NCBI RefSeq assembly: GCF_003171515.1 | Contig: NC_089390.1 | Coordinates: forward strand, 1,178,001-1,242,000 | Reading direction: 5' to 3' | Length of the DNA: 64,000 nt | Source of the DNA: Pyrenophora tritici-repentis | Lineage: Eukaryota; Ascomycota; Dothideomycetes; Pleosporales; Pleosporaceae | Shown here: piece after piece, positions 9,891 to 20,378 of the stretch | Position numbering within the stretch: the stretch's first letter is position 1 | Layout: each line of letters begins with the position of its first letter | Notes under the pieces: model-generated | What the model was told of the DNA's origin: nothing | What the model saw: the letters and a program-made list of their open reading frames with translations, nothing else | The model's database searches: none | Translations under genes and position numbers: made by a program

Positions 9891-12450
9891 GGATATGTAA
9901 CAGACGTTCGAGTTGAATACTGCGATGCGACAGGAACGGCGAAGGAAGTGACGGACAGGTACCGAAACAAACCGTGCACAACAATACGCATACGAAAGGT
10001 CAAATCCGATTACTTTGCCGTGAACATATGCCTTCTCGAGTGTTTCACAGCCACACCTTGCCAAGGCAGATTTATCCTAGCCCCGTATCGCGTCACCTTG
10101 TTCTAAATATGAGCAACACACTCAAGATACCCAAGTCACACATAACTATCATTTAGCGTTGTACGCAGTCGAGTAACTAAGCCGGGCTATGTATAACTCG
10201 ATGCATAAGGGCTAAATACCGGATCGTCGCTATAACACTATAGACGCTATGCTTTCTCCATGCGAACAGATATGAAAACGCGGGGTAAAATACAAAGTCT
10301 GCAACTGGTGGATATATGTACCCGATCCTCTCAAGATCGCTCGGAAGGTCCGAGGCCCATGGCAGCACAACGGCTCTTGGCCTCGGGAAGGTTACCAAGA
10401 TGGTTACCAATCATATGCTAGTTTTTGTCGACTCGTGTTTGACAGATAGATCGGTCATCATTTGGTCGCGGATAGGCGCTAGTCAAACGAAGAACTCGTA
10501 AGGAAGATCCGGCATGACACGCATAGACACCCTGGCAGCAAGGAACAGGCCACTTCCGGTGGAAAGCGAAGAGTTGTGATTTGTTCCTGAGTCAGTTACA
10601 GACCATGGCAATTGGCTGTGCATATGCTTTGTTGGTACGGTGGACCGTATACGAACACCGTACCGAAAAAACGAATGATACAGGCGAGGCTGTCGGGCTT
10701 CGATCCAGCAATTCTGGGTCAGCAGAGGATGACAGAAAACTAGTTTCAATCTTACTGAACACTGCACCAATCTTACCGAACACAAAGAGGAGGAAATGTG
10801 ATGACAGCCTAGTCACACAGATGTAGTTCAATTTAGCTCAAGTCAGATGACCTGACTCTGCGTGGGCGCATAGACTAGCCAGTCGAATTGTTGGTAATTT
10901 CAGCCGGTGATTTAGGGAATTATGACCCAAGGCAAACCCGATCGGCTGATGATGCGAACTGTACAGTAAATTACAACGGGCCTTTGTCGGCCGTTGAGCC
11001 TTTAGCCTAGCGATGTATCCGGAAGGCGTATGCGCAAACAGATTTCGTCGCTCGAGAAAACCGGTGCATGGAGATGAGATGCACAGGCTCGGATTACTTG
11101 CGCAGTAATTGAGGCGCTGTTACTCTCGTGCCACATGGGCGCTCAAGGGGGCTTCGGAAGCGGTGGAAGAGCGCAATGTCAGCACGTAACCGTAAGCGTG
11201 GAGAACCTGTTGGCACACGCAGGCCGGGTGTCTGCGATCAAGTTGGTTTCTGGGATATCGCGGACTAAAAGAGGAACGGATGATGATTCAGATGCGGATA
11301 CCTGTCCCAGTGACGTGGTCGTCGAGGCCGCAGCCACCTGCGAGGCGCATAGCAACCACAGGAAACTAGCAGAAAACAAAGACATCACCGCCAATTCGGA
11401 TACCCAAGGAAGCAGGTAATACCGGATAACCCCCCGAAAGTGACTTCAGCCAGAAGACAGCACAGGCCGAGGCCATCCTTGCCAGACGTGGTCGGGTTAT
11501 GGCGCAAGGATCGAAATCGTATATGCATAACCGTCACTTTGTCTGATAACTGCGCTCAGGTTTATTGGGCTGGCCGTGGTTGCACCCGACGAAACTGGTG
11601 TTGAAAGAATGAAGATGTGTTGTGTTAGGGTGCGGGGGCGCGTCCACCTACCCCATGAAACATGCCCGCACTGGGCTGATGGATCCACGACACTATCCGT
11701 CGAGCAAACCGCCCTGTTAGGCCCTGTAAATGATCATCACAACAACCTCATGGCATCGCCCAAGAACCCCGTCCCCTGTCCCGTGGCTTTTGTCTCGAAC
11801 TTTCCGTTGTCATCGGCATTTGCGGCTTTGTGATTGGCTGATGTCTTCCCGTCGAGCTTAGCCACCACCTACAACGCGTCTAGACCAAGCTGCTTCACTG
11901 CTGCAACTCGGGCTTCTAGCGAGCATCAAGACAAGCCTGTCCATGTCTAGTCTTGGAAACAACAGTGGTCAAGACCAGCCCGCGATCATGACGCGTACCT
12001 ACCGTCCCTTCCGTCGCCGACAACTCTGAGGTTTGCACAGCCATCATCCACGGGTCTCCGCAGAGCAGCCGCATTCGGCGGAATTCCTCCAACCACGCAG
12101 CCGCAGTACAATAGAGAACCTCTCTATTGCATGTGCCTCCACTCTACCCCTACGTAAGCTAAGGAAAGCTAAGGAACAGCACCTGTCAGCATGTCTCCAG
12201 TGGCCTGGTTCCGGCTTGGAAGTGATTAACCAAGTCTTCCCATACATACATAAACTCTTTGTCCACGCCTACCAGGCATCAACAACCCACAAAGGATTTT
12301 GCTTCACATTCCTATCTTCGAGCACTCCTTGTATCTCATATTTCTTGGCAGTGTTTACCACCGTCTGGCAAGGGATTCCTTCAGTGCAAAGAGGCTTGAC
12401 AACAGCCAGCCACCGCCACTAACCCACTAGACACACTCGAAAGAACGACA
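9891..12450. other. Gene-poor region, nothing firm
   Basis: About 2.6 kb between the decayed hydrolase and the DOMON-b561 gene. Frames are short, antisense to each other and without splice support, apart from a weak secreted-peptide candidate at 11179-11385 (own entry). No terminal repeats, transposase fragments or simple repeats were seen. The right end presumably contains the promoter of the gene starting at 12451. Confidence 0.4.
11179..11385 (-). CDS. Possible small secreted peptide (weak candidate)
   Basis: A 68-codon frame from ATG 11385 starts with a convincing signal peptide (MSLFSASFLWLLCASQVAAA, Ala-x-Ala-like cleavage), followed by a Ser/Thr-rich mature part with two cysteines (PACANRF and the C-terminal VTC). 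There is no homology I recognise and no intron to support it; one random frame with such a start is not improbable in 3.6 kb. I list it because secreted short proteins are easily missed. Confidence 0.2.
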   Translation of the reverse strand: MSLFSASFLWLLCASQVAAASTTTSLGQVSASESSSVPLLVRDIPETNLIADTRPACANRFSTLTVTC

Positions 12451-13795
12451 ATGAAGAACTTCAAGACTTCAGCCCTCAGCCTGTTGGCATTGGGTAAGCC
12501 CCTTGGTCAAAAATGCAGCAATACGGCCAGACTAACCCGATTCAGGTTACCAAGCATCAGCCCAACTCGCCAGCCTATGTCCTACCAATGGGGTCTGCTT
12601 CAGACTCAACATTCCCCAAAACACAGCATCCTCTGGCACTGGAGACATCTTTTTCCAGATCACAGCACCGTCCTCCTATGAATGGGTTGGATTGGGCCAG
12701 GGTCAAGGCATGGCCCAATCCAACATGTTCCTTGTCTACACTGGAGCAAATGGAAACAACGTGACCTTGTCGCCACGAACAGCCTCTGGCCATGTTCCGC
12801 CGCAACTGAACAGTGACACCAAGGTGGAACTGCTCGATGGCTCGGGTGTCTCCAATGGTGTTATGACCGCCAACGTCAAGTGTAAGTGGTCGTTCCTCAG
12901 CCAAAAGAAATACTCGCTAACCCTCATAGGCTCGAATTGCAACAGCTGGAACGGCGGCACCATGGACTTTACAGCCGGCAACGGCAACTGGTTCTACGCT
13001 TACCACAACGCCGAGGGCCCAAAGAATAGTGACGATGCCAGCGCTCGGATTGGGTTCCATTCAACGCACGCAACCTTCACCTGGGATTTTGCCAATGCCA
13101 AGGGAGGTTCCAGTGTGAACCCTCTTGTCAACGCGGCGGCGACTACTCCTGCTAGTGGCAACTCTGGCGTATCAGGAATCAGCACAACCGACCGGGGCAG
13201 CCGAAGGAAGAAGCTCATCGCCCACGGTGTCCTCGCTTCTCTCGCCTTTGTCATCTTCTTCCCCTCTGGCGCGATTGCTATCCGCCTGGCTTCTTTCCCT
13301 GGTGTACTATGGCTCCACGCTGGCTTCCAAGTCTTTGCCTACGTAGTCTACGTTGCTGGTTTCGCTCTCGGAATAACCATTGCCTGCGAAGGAGGCCTTC
13401 TTAAGCACCACCACGCTGTCATTGGTATCATCCTCTTCGTTGCCATCTTCTTTATGCCAGCGCTTGGTTGGATTCACCACATCATGTTCAAGAAGGTTGG
13501 CTCGCGCACAATCTGGTCGCACGCTCACATCTGGCTTGGCCGTGCCACCATCTCCCTTGGTATCATCAACGGTGGGCTTGGGCTCAGGCTCGCCAACGGC
13601 AGGGGTAACAGCTCCGAGGCCGGCAGGATTGTATACGGTGTCGTTGCTGGTTTGATGGGTGTTGCATGGATTGGCGCCATGGTCCTTGGTGAGATGAGGC
13701 GCAAGAAGGGTGCTGCCGTGACCGACGCACGCTCAAAGTCCATGGAGGAGAGGAGGGAGAGCGACCGCAGTGATGAGCACATTAATAATCACTAG
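12451..13795 (+). CDS. Secreted DOMON (CDH cytochrome-like)-cytochrome b561 membrane protein
   Basis: Three exons, 12451-12493, 12546-12881 and 12930-13795, with 52- and 48-nt introns, give 414 residues. A signal peptide (MKNFKTSALSLLALGYQASA) leads into a cellobiose-dehydrogenase-type cytochrome (DOMON) domain, about residues 20-180. This keeps the tripartite features: CPTNGVCFRLNIP start, YEWVGLGQGQGMAQSNMF (candidate heme-ligand Met), CNSWNGG disulfide region and FHSTHATFTWDF (candidate ligand His). After a Ser/Thr linker comes a cytochrome b561 domain of about five helices with spaced histidines in HGVLASLAF, WLHAGFQVF, KHHHAVIGI, WIHHIMF and WSHAHIWLGR, and a charged cytosolic tail. Such proteins are predicted trans-membrane electron carriers, possibly reducing extracellular metal or feeding oxidases such as LPMOs. 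Physiological partners are unknown here. Confidence 0.92.
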
Positions 13796-14018
13796 AGGGG
13801 TAAGGAAGGGGGTGGAGGATAACAAAAGGAGGATACACGATGGGCATAATAAATGCTGAGTTGGGGAAATGGAAACGAACAAGCATGTACTTACATGATA
13901 CTGGTCGACTCTGCATTCCCCTTTTCTTTTGTCAGACTGATACCATTTGCTTTCTCGCGAATACCATGATGCGATTCAATCTTTAATCAACAAGTTGCAA
14001 TCTTTTAATGCTTGGTCT

Positions 14019-14815
14019 TTATCTCTTCACTAGTCCACAAAGTATCTTGCTTGCTGCAGTGCTAACCTTGAGGACGTCTCTATATGTTAGACTAACCCTC
14101 GTTCCCCTCATGTTCCTCCCACCCTCTTGTAGCAAAACCTCGCGATCCCCCAGTAAACCCCAATTCGCCACACTCTCCTCGCCCAGCTCTTCATCAACCT
14201 CAACAGACGAGATCCCATGCATCAGCTCTCGATACGCTCTTCCGGTCGTTATCAGCAGCGACCTAGGTTCCTGGAATATTCTCGTGGGCAAAGAATATTC
14301 TCCCTCATCTCCATCCCTCGGAGGCAAAACATCCAAACACAAGGCCGCTCCCAGACTCACCGTCGCAACCACATCCGCATACGCATCGCCGTCCTCATGC
14401 GGCATGATGCCCTCACCAGCCTTGTACTCATTGACCAGCACGTGATTAGGTTGCTGATGCGGCGTGTGCGCAAAGATGCCATAGTCCTCAAATCGCTTGA
14501 CAATGGGATTTGTGAGGTAATTTGGTAGCGGGGCGGCGAGGAGCGTATTTGATTTTGTGAGTGTCGAAGGTATGGCTTGCAGACGGCGGTGGGTGAGGTG
14601 CGTCCAGCGGTTTGCGGGTATCTTTTTTAGTTTTAGTAGTGAGCATGATGGGGTAAAAAGGTGATAGAGGGTCTGCTGAGTGGGAAATCAGTGGGGCTTA
14701 CCTTTTGAAGAATGGAGATTTCTTCTTCGACGCTGATAAAGTTGGGGATGTAATAGAAATCAGGTGGTAATCCAGCGATGTGGAACGCTTCTAGGCCTTT
14801 CTTCTCAGCACTCAT
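14019..14815 (-). CDS. ALKBH6-like 2-oxoglutarate/Fe(II) dioxygenase (AlkB family)
   Basis: Two exons, 14702-14815 and 14019-14621, separated by an 80-nt intron (GTAAGC donor), encode 238 residues. The start has the AlkB-homologue signature FYYIPNFISVEEEISIL. The central part carries NHVLVNEYKAGEGIMPHEDG, with the iron-binding His113-x-Asp115. ITTGRAYRELMHGI supplies the distal iron ligand His173, and NMRGTRVSLTYRDV the 2-oxoglutarate/substrate arginines. Length and motif order match ALKBH6 rather than bacterial AlkB. The family oxidatively demethylates nucleic acids or proteins; the substrate in fungi is not settled. ATG 14830, five codons upstream in frame, is an alternative start. Confidence 0.9.
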
Positions 14816-15259
14816 ATCTGAATTTATCATGTTTAGAAAGCTGTAAAAGATGTTTGGTGTGGAGGTTTTAATGGAATTGGTACTCTGGTGTTGAGTTGTG
14901 AGTGGAGAGAGCCGTAAAGAAGAGTTGGGACACGTGATCAATTTGAAGCGAGCCGCGCTCACGTGGTCCAACAAACCATCTCGCGTGTTCCACCTTTGTC
15001 CACTTTAGATTTCAATCATTGAGTTGTGACTGTATTGATGATGCATATCCAATGAATTGTGTAGTTGCAAAATGTTAAAAAGTTTGGCAAAAGTAGCCAC
15101 CTCGAACCCGTCTATACCAATCCCTTCTCCAACTCAATGCGCGACGCGGATGGAATGTCTCGGACACGACCAATGTCATATACAGCAAAGTAGTCCACAA
15201 GCCTGGGACCACTCAAAAACAACAAACAACGCTGAAAAACCATGGAAAATCACTACATC
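14816..15259. other. Intergenic region
   Basis: Between the 5' end of the ALKBH6-like gene and the 3' end of the F-box/LRR gene. Holds the promoter of the former; no coding frame or repeat is supported. Confidence 0.4.
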
Positions 15260-17350
15260 TCACATGACAGTGCAACCGCCAGGGCCACTCCGAGCACGTC
15301 GTCGACGACCGGTACCCGGCGCCACACCACCCTCTTCTTCATCAGCATGCATAAGCTGTGCCTCTCGTGCTCTTCTTCTCCTTCTCCTCGCACCCGCTCC
15401 ACCAACGCCCGCCTCTTCGTTGAGCATCATCCAATCAGCCCACTTACGTTCCAAACGAGCAGCAGCAGCAAAATCTCCTTTCAGAACCCGCTTGGTATGT
15501 TCTTCAACAGTCGGCTGCCAGTTGTGGAAGCACTTGAGCTTGATGATTTCGCGTGGATACGTAGGGGTCTTGGATGCTGATTTGGATGATGGACGGGTAA
15601 TCTCTGCGTTTCGGGAGAGGACCTCGCGGACGCCGGTCCAGGTAACATTGGCGCAATCATAGGCTTCGATGCGGAGACCGATTTCAGGGCGCTCAGAAAG
15701 GGTCAATCCGCGAGCAGCTCGGTTGCGATTGCGTAGTCCAGATGCAGCCTCGGCGAGAACGAGATCGGAGACGCGCGTGTTGTCCATCTCCAGAGAGGCA
15801 AGGCGTGAGCATGCCTTGAGGACAGGTAGCATACCTGCGTCGCCGAGATGCTCACAATAGGATATGCAGAGGTGTTTCAGGTGAGGTACGCAAGGCGATT
15901 CAGCCAGTATCTTCAAGACCTCATTCGACAAACTCTCAATCTCCTCGACATCCAGGTGGGTGAGAACGGGTAGAGTGGGAAGTAGGCTTATCAGAGAATT
16001 GTCGGTGAGGCCCCCGCACTTTGAAACTTGGAGGCCTTCTAGGAACGGAACGTTGTCTACCAGAGTCTTGAGTCCGGCGTCGGTTATGCTGCGGCAACGT
16101 GTGAGGTTCAGGTGCTTGAGCTTCCTAGGTGGGACGATCGGGCGGTCAGTGAGGATATCAATCTCTTCATCAACACCTTCAATGAGAGCCGCCAGTGCTT
16201 CGTCATTTAGGCTGTCACAGTTCTTCAAATCAAGTCTTTCCAAGGTGTTCCGCTTGAAGAGTGCAGTCATGAGCTCGACGTCGTCCCAGCCTCGTACTTC
16301 GCCAGCTCTAATGTCGCGAAGCTTCGGGCAGCCTTCAACAACCTTGGAAAGTCCGCGGTTATCGATGTTGTTGCACCATGAAATGTTCAAAACCTCAACC
16401 CTTGGACAATGTGCACCGAGAATCTTCATCGCTGCATTGGTTGCGCCTGCAAGGCCAGACAGATTGACGTGAACCAGCCGGGTATTCTGTAGCAGGAAGC
16501 AGTGGATGGACGTCCGATCGATTCGACAGCCCTGGAGCGAAAAGTTTTCCAGATTCTGGCAAGACTCAATGAAACCATTCTTGCCCCAGTGCTCTCTCAA
16601 TTGTACGCAGCCTCTAAGGTTCAAGTCTTTGACGAACGGGCCTGCCGATATGATGATTTTGACCAGAGCGTCCGCCGAGATGTCGCGGTAGAACTTGTTG
16701 GTATCAAGATCGCTCCATAGCTGGCCATCGAAGCACATGGCGTGCCACGACTTGGAAACGCGCGAGCAGCGAACAACCTGCTTTGGCTCGAGATATCGTA
16801 GGATTTGCATACGTATCTCGGTCGGCATGTCCTCCCAGAAGTTGAAGTTGGCGCGCTTCTGGCCCTTTTGGACGGGTCGGGAGAAGTAGTCGCTCTCAGC
16901 CTCGATGCCGTCTCTAGTAAAAGGCCGCCGCGCGGACGGAAGAGGAACAGAGGATGAGTATTCGGGTGTCTTCATCCGTAAGCGAGTCCTTTCGTCCCAA
17001 AACGGAGTGCCTGGGGGGCTATTGGCGACAGACGTAGGGGCCGTGGAGAAGCCATTGGACAACTCGGACGAGTATGAACTACCGAATGAGTGACCATATG
17101 GCGACCCAGGCGATGCCAGCGAGACGCAGGACATGGAAGCCTTTCCACCGCTCCTCAGGCTGTGTGCACGAGGTCTGCCCAGTCCCGCGAGGCTCTGCGA
17201 TGAGCTCATCCGTTGAAGCCCCATCAACAGACGCTGCCTGCCCTTCATCTTGGGCTGCTCAATCATGATTGCTTCAGATGGAGGAGTTCCCGGCGTGGGC
17301 TGCATCTCGCTGTGGTCAACAACGACGGAATCGATGGAGAGTGGCTCCAT
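15260..17350 (-). CDS. F-box/LRR protein (SCF ubiquitin-ligase adaptor) with C-terminal CaaX box
   Basis: A single uninterrupted frame of 696 residues. The first about 160 residues are a disordered Ser/Pro-rich leader with many potential phosphorylation sites (SPGSPYGHS, SPPGTPFWD). An F-box follows at roughly residues 165-210 (FWEDMPTEIRMQILRYLEPK, then VSKSWHAMCFDGQLW), and then a long series of AMN1-type leucine-rich repeats (LEVLNISWCNNIDN-like units such as LKHLNLTRCRSITDAGLK) to about residue 560. F-box/LRR proteins bind Skp1 and present substrates to Cul1-based SCF ligases; closest relatives by architecture are fission-yeast Pof2 and animal FBXL2/20. The tail has two polybasic runs and ends GGCTVM, a C-terminal CaaX motif with Met at the last position, predicting farnesylation. 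Substrates are unknown. Start ATG 17350 is the first in-frame Met. Confidence 0.92.
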   Translation of the reverse strand: MEPLSIDSVVVDHSEMQPTPGTPPSEAIMIEQPKMKGRQRLLMGLQRMSSSQSLAGLGRPRAHSLRSGGKASMSCVSLASPGSPYGHSFGSSYSSELSNGFSTAPTSVANSPPGTPFWDERTRLRMKTPEYSSSVPLPSARRPFTRDGIEAESDYFSRPVQKGQKRANFNFWEDMPTEIRMQILRYLEPKQVVRCSRVSKSWHAMCFDGQLWSDLDTNKFYRDISADALVKIIISAGPFVKDLNLRGCVQLREHWGKNGFIESCQNLENFSLQGCRIDRTSIHCFLLQNTRLVHVNLSGLAGATNAAMKILGAHCPRVEVLNISWCNNIDNRGLSKVVEGCPKLRDIRAGEVRGWDDVELMTALFKRNTLERLDLKNCDSLNDEALAALIEGVDEEIDILTDRPIVPPRKLKHLNLTRCRSITDAGLKTLVDNVPFLEGLQVSKCGGLTDNSLISLLPTLPVLTHLDVEEIESLSNEVLKILAESPCVPHLKHLCISYCEHLGDAGMLPVLKACSRLASLEMDNTRVSDLVLAEAASGLRNRNRAARGLTLSERPEIGLRIEAYDCANVTWTGVREVLSRNAEITRPSSKSASKTPTYPREIIKLKCFHNWQPTVEEHTKRVLKGDFAAAARLERKWADWMMLNEEAGVGGAGARRRRRRAREAQLMHADEEEGGVAPGTGRRRRARSGPGGCTVM

Positions 17351-18485
17351 AGTGGAGTTGAAGGATCGGACGCTCGGGGATTAACCGTTTGACGCGGGGA
17401 AACAAGGGTCCAAGCAAATGGATGGACGAGCAAAACAGTCACAAGCAAAGGGAAAAGTGACAGAAGGATGAAGCAGTCCCCGAGGACAAAAAGAGTGAAT
17501 GCGAGCGAACTGGGGCGACCCAGTGGTTGGGTGCGCGGTTTTGATCGCTGCTGGCTGCGCGGAAGGCGGATGCTGGAAGGGGATCTAGAAGGCGGGGATG
17601 ATGGCCCGTGTTATGCGGCAAAGGCCCATGAATAGCCTTTCGGATCAGTTAGAATCTTCGGCGTCAGCGAACAAGTGCGGTGACCATGCCTAGGAGACTT
17701 TGGCTGCAAGGGACAACAAGGTTCATCGAGGTGACGCAGATATGCCAACGACAGCGACAACGACAACATCAGCAACAGCGACGTGCGGCTACTTTGATGT
17801 GCACGTCGTGATGTCTTATCGTCGCTATCAGCCCAATGGGGAAGGCCCGATTACGCGGACGCCACGTGCGGCATCTCGGCGGTCATCAGTGCACCTCTGC
17901 TGGGAAACATTGGTCGCTTGACTGGTGAGACACGACCGCGTGAGCAGCTTGCATACTGAGCGTCTCCCAGAGGCATAGCGCGCCATGTAAAGACGGTCGT
18001 TGCATTCTTTTTGCTACATGGTGAAGAGGGCGACAAGTCTTCAGCTCCGGCCGGTTATCCACCTTGCAGAAGGGTTAATGCAGGGTCTCGACAGCGGCAT
18101 ATCCTTCGCGTCTATACGGCCAACACGAGCCGTGCAGCATCAGCTCCGTCCAATCCAGCCTGCCGTTGCATGGTGCGAGGCTCCGCCACAGGAACAAACA
18201 ATTCGCCCCAAGTGCGAGGCAAATATCCATGGGGCCGCGCCTCAAGGACCGCCGAGCCGCCTCCATCCACCTCTCCAGATGGCGGGGAAAGTTGGGCAGC
18301 ATGCTTTCGTTGTTGTCAGCAAGATGATGTCGGGCACTGATACTGATATTCGAATAGTACTAGTAAGACACGACTATCTTGCCATGATACCGCAACTCTG
18401 ATGAAATTTGGACCATATTCTGGCATGTGAGAGTGGAGTGCATAGTGTATCCATAGCATCTACACATTGTCTCACTGAGCACATC
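17351..18485. other. Intergenic region, no supported gene
   Basis: Promoter region of the F-box/LRR gene and 3' flank of the DUF7053 gene. A frame at 18000-18401 (+) is open for 133 codons but is low in plausibility and overlapped by others. A CGACAACGACAACATCAGCA-like short repeat near 17755 is the only visible pattern. Confidence 0.4.
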
Positions 18486-19031
18486 CTACGCCTTCAAGCT
18501 GTCTAAGAACTTGCCATGCGTACCCTTCCAACTTTCTTCACACTTGCCTTTGACATGTGCTACCAATAATTTGTTCGCTGTAATCTCCACGTCCTCGACC
18601 AGACACCACTCCCCCTCTCCTTCTACCTCTGATGCATCTTCCATACTGTCTACCTTGACACATCTCCAGCTGGTCCTCTGCACAAGCCCCAAAGGCGCCT
18701 TGACAACCCAATTAACACCATCCTCGGTATCCGTCAACTCCGCTTCGAAGGTGACTTTGGAGTTCCAGAGGCCGGCCGGCAGGGCTTTTAGGTTGTCGGT
18801 GACTTTGTAACGTTTGGCGTCCGGATTAGTAGGGTCAGTAGGAAGTTCCTCGTGCGATGTATATTCTGGATCGAATTTGATGAGGAGCTCGTGGTTGTGG
18901 AGCCGGAGGATGGCTTCGTCAAACGTTGTGGGGGGCGGGAGACGCGTTATGTGGCGCAGAGTTGCGGTGGATGCTTTGGGTTGTTAGAGAGAGCCTGTGA
19001 GATCAGCTTCGTGAGATGGCTTACAAAACAT
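18486..19031 (-). CDS. DUF7053 family protein
   Basis: Two exons, a 7-nt first exon 19025-19031 (ATG TTT T) and 18486-18973, joined across a 51-nt intron (18974-19024; GTAAGC donor, CTAAC branch, AAG acceptor), give 164 residues. Without the tiny exon the frame meets a stop, and with it the N-terminus becomes MFSSTATLRHITRLPPPTTF, which matches the usual start of fungal DUF7053 proteins (short beta strand, PxP, then a helix ending LHNHELLIKFDP). Later blocks YKVTDNLKALPAG, VTFEAELTDTEDGVNW and VKAPLGLVQRTSWRC fit a START-like helix-grip fold proposed for such families. No catalytic residues or localisation signals are evident; the function of DUF7053 is unknown. It is divergent from the DUF1772 gene at 19585. 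Confidence 0.85.
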
Positions 19032-19584
19032 GGCTCCGAAGACCGAATTCTATACTTCTGTGTGGATTTGTCTCGTCTAACCCAGAAAGTGTGTGTTGAT
19101 GGCTATTTAACTGTTCTTCCTGGCGCAGATACGGCTCGTATTAGTATCATGAAGCCGGGTGATCCTACAATAAGCACCGAAAGCTTGCAGCTCGCTAAGA
19201 CAATCGACTCGGTGGAACACCATGTCGGAACGGATTGTTGATGCTGCTACAGTTTCATGCTTGGGAAGCCAACTGTCTCGACTGCGACAACCAGGGCGAC
19301 TAGAAAGTATAGCCTCAATTGAGGACCATGTCTGTGCCCGGCTCATGATTATGGCGCGGAGACCCACGGAGCGAGAAGCGCGTCTTTGGTGCAGTTCAGA
19401 TGCATTGAGCCTATGGCACGACGAGGAGTGCGGAGGGAGGGAGATGCCGTCCGCGGGGGAGGCCAGTGGCGCATGTTAACGCGTCCAGACCCACGTGCCA
19501 GCTTTCCCACCAAGATACCCCACAACACGACATTGTGCTTTTCCATGTCCTCGCCATAGACCTACTACATCCATACTCTTTGCA
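19032..19584. promoter_or_regulatory. Shared divergent promoter region of DUF7053 and DUF1772 genes
   Basis: 553 nt separate the two start codons. It contains a perfect 12-bp palindrome CCTCAATTGAGG at 19313-19324, a plausible dimeric factor site, but no direct evidence of use. No coding frame here is convincing. Confidence 0.45.
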
Positions 19585-20287
19585 ATGGACAAGTATATTA
19601 CACAAAGGATGCCCACGGGGACCGTGATAGCGCAGACGGTGGGAATTACAACGAGCCTGTTTCTGCTGGGTATGTTCAAATCCCGTATACATCTGGTGCT
19701 GTTGTGGATGACTGTGTAGTTGACATGTTCTCTAGGAGGTAATGCAGTTCTCTCGCTTGTCGCTATCCCTGCTGCTATGCAGGCGCCCGCTGCCCTCGCC
19801 GTAAAGCAATGGCATACCATCTTCACCCGCGGCGGTGCAATCGGTCGACCTCTTGCCATCATCTCTGCCATTGCGACCGGATATTTGGCGTATAAGCGTA
19901 TGTTACTATATGACACTCATGCGCTTATTAAATACTCACAAACCTCTAGAAGACCCCAAGTCTACGCCCTTCCGTCTCAACGTCGCCGCCACCATCCTAC
20001 TCCCCAGCATCGTACCCTTTACCCTCCTCGTTCTCGGGCCCACAAACAACAAGCTCATCGCAAAGAAGGACGAGTTTGCTGCGGCACATGCAAAGGGCAA
20101 GGCTATCAAGGCAAACACTGCCGACGGAGAGACAGTGCATGAGTTGATGGACAAATGGGCTACGCTGAATGCGGCGAGAGCAGTCCTGGTGGCTGCCGGG
20201 GCTCTGTGCACTGTCATCGCCGCGGTAAACAAGAGGGAAGTTGCGAAATTGGGAAGCATGTCCATGGCGAGTAGACTGGGGTGGTAG
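19585..20287 (+). CDS. DUF1772 (anthrone oxygenase-like) membrane protein
   Basis: Three exons, 19585-19669, 19736-19897 and 19950-20287, with 66- and 52-nt introns (GTATGT donors, CTCTAG acceptors), give 194 residues. Hydrophobic helices lie at about residues 11-42 (TVIAQTVGITTSLFLLGGNA onward), 66-82 (IGRPLAIISAIATGYLA), 92-112 (LNVAATILLPSIVPFTLLVL) and 162-182 (AARAVLVAAGALCTVIAAV), with the conserved DUF1772 features WHTIFTRGG, the PFTLLVLGPTNNKL motif after helix 3 and WATLNAARAVLV before the last helix. Family members include anthrone oxygenases such as HypC-type proteins in polyketide clusters, but most are uncharacterised. No polyketide synthase is nearby, so a role in aromatic oxidation cannot be inferred from context. 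Confidence 0.9.
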
Positions 20288-20378
20288 AGAATCAGTCGAG
20301 TATGTAAGATGAAGATGAGAAGAAAGTCTAGAATTCATATATGAGTACAAGCAGCTATTTCATGAACCATGGATAAAC

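Noticed and set aside
18000..18401. 133-codon plus-strand frame
   Set aside because: Overlapping frames in other phases and on the other strand are equally open; no domain or signal.
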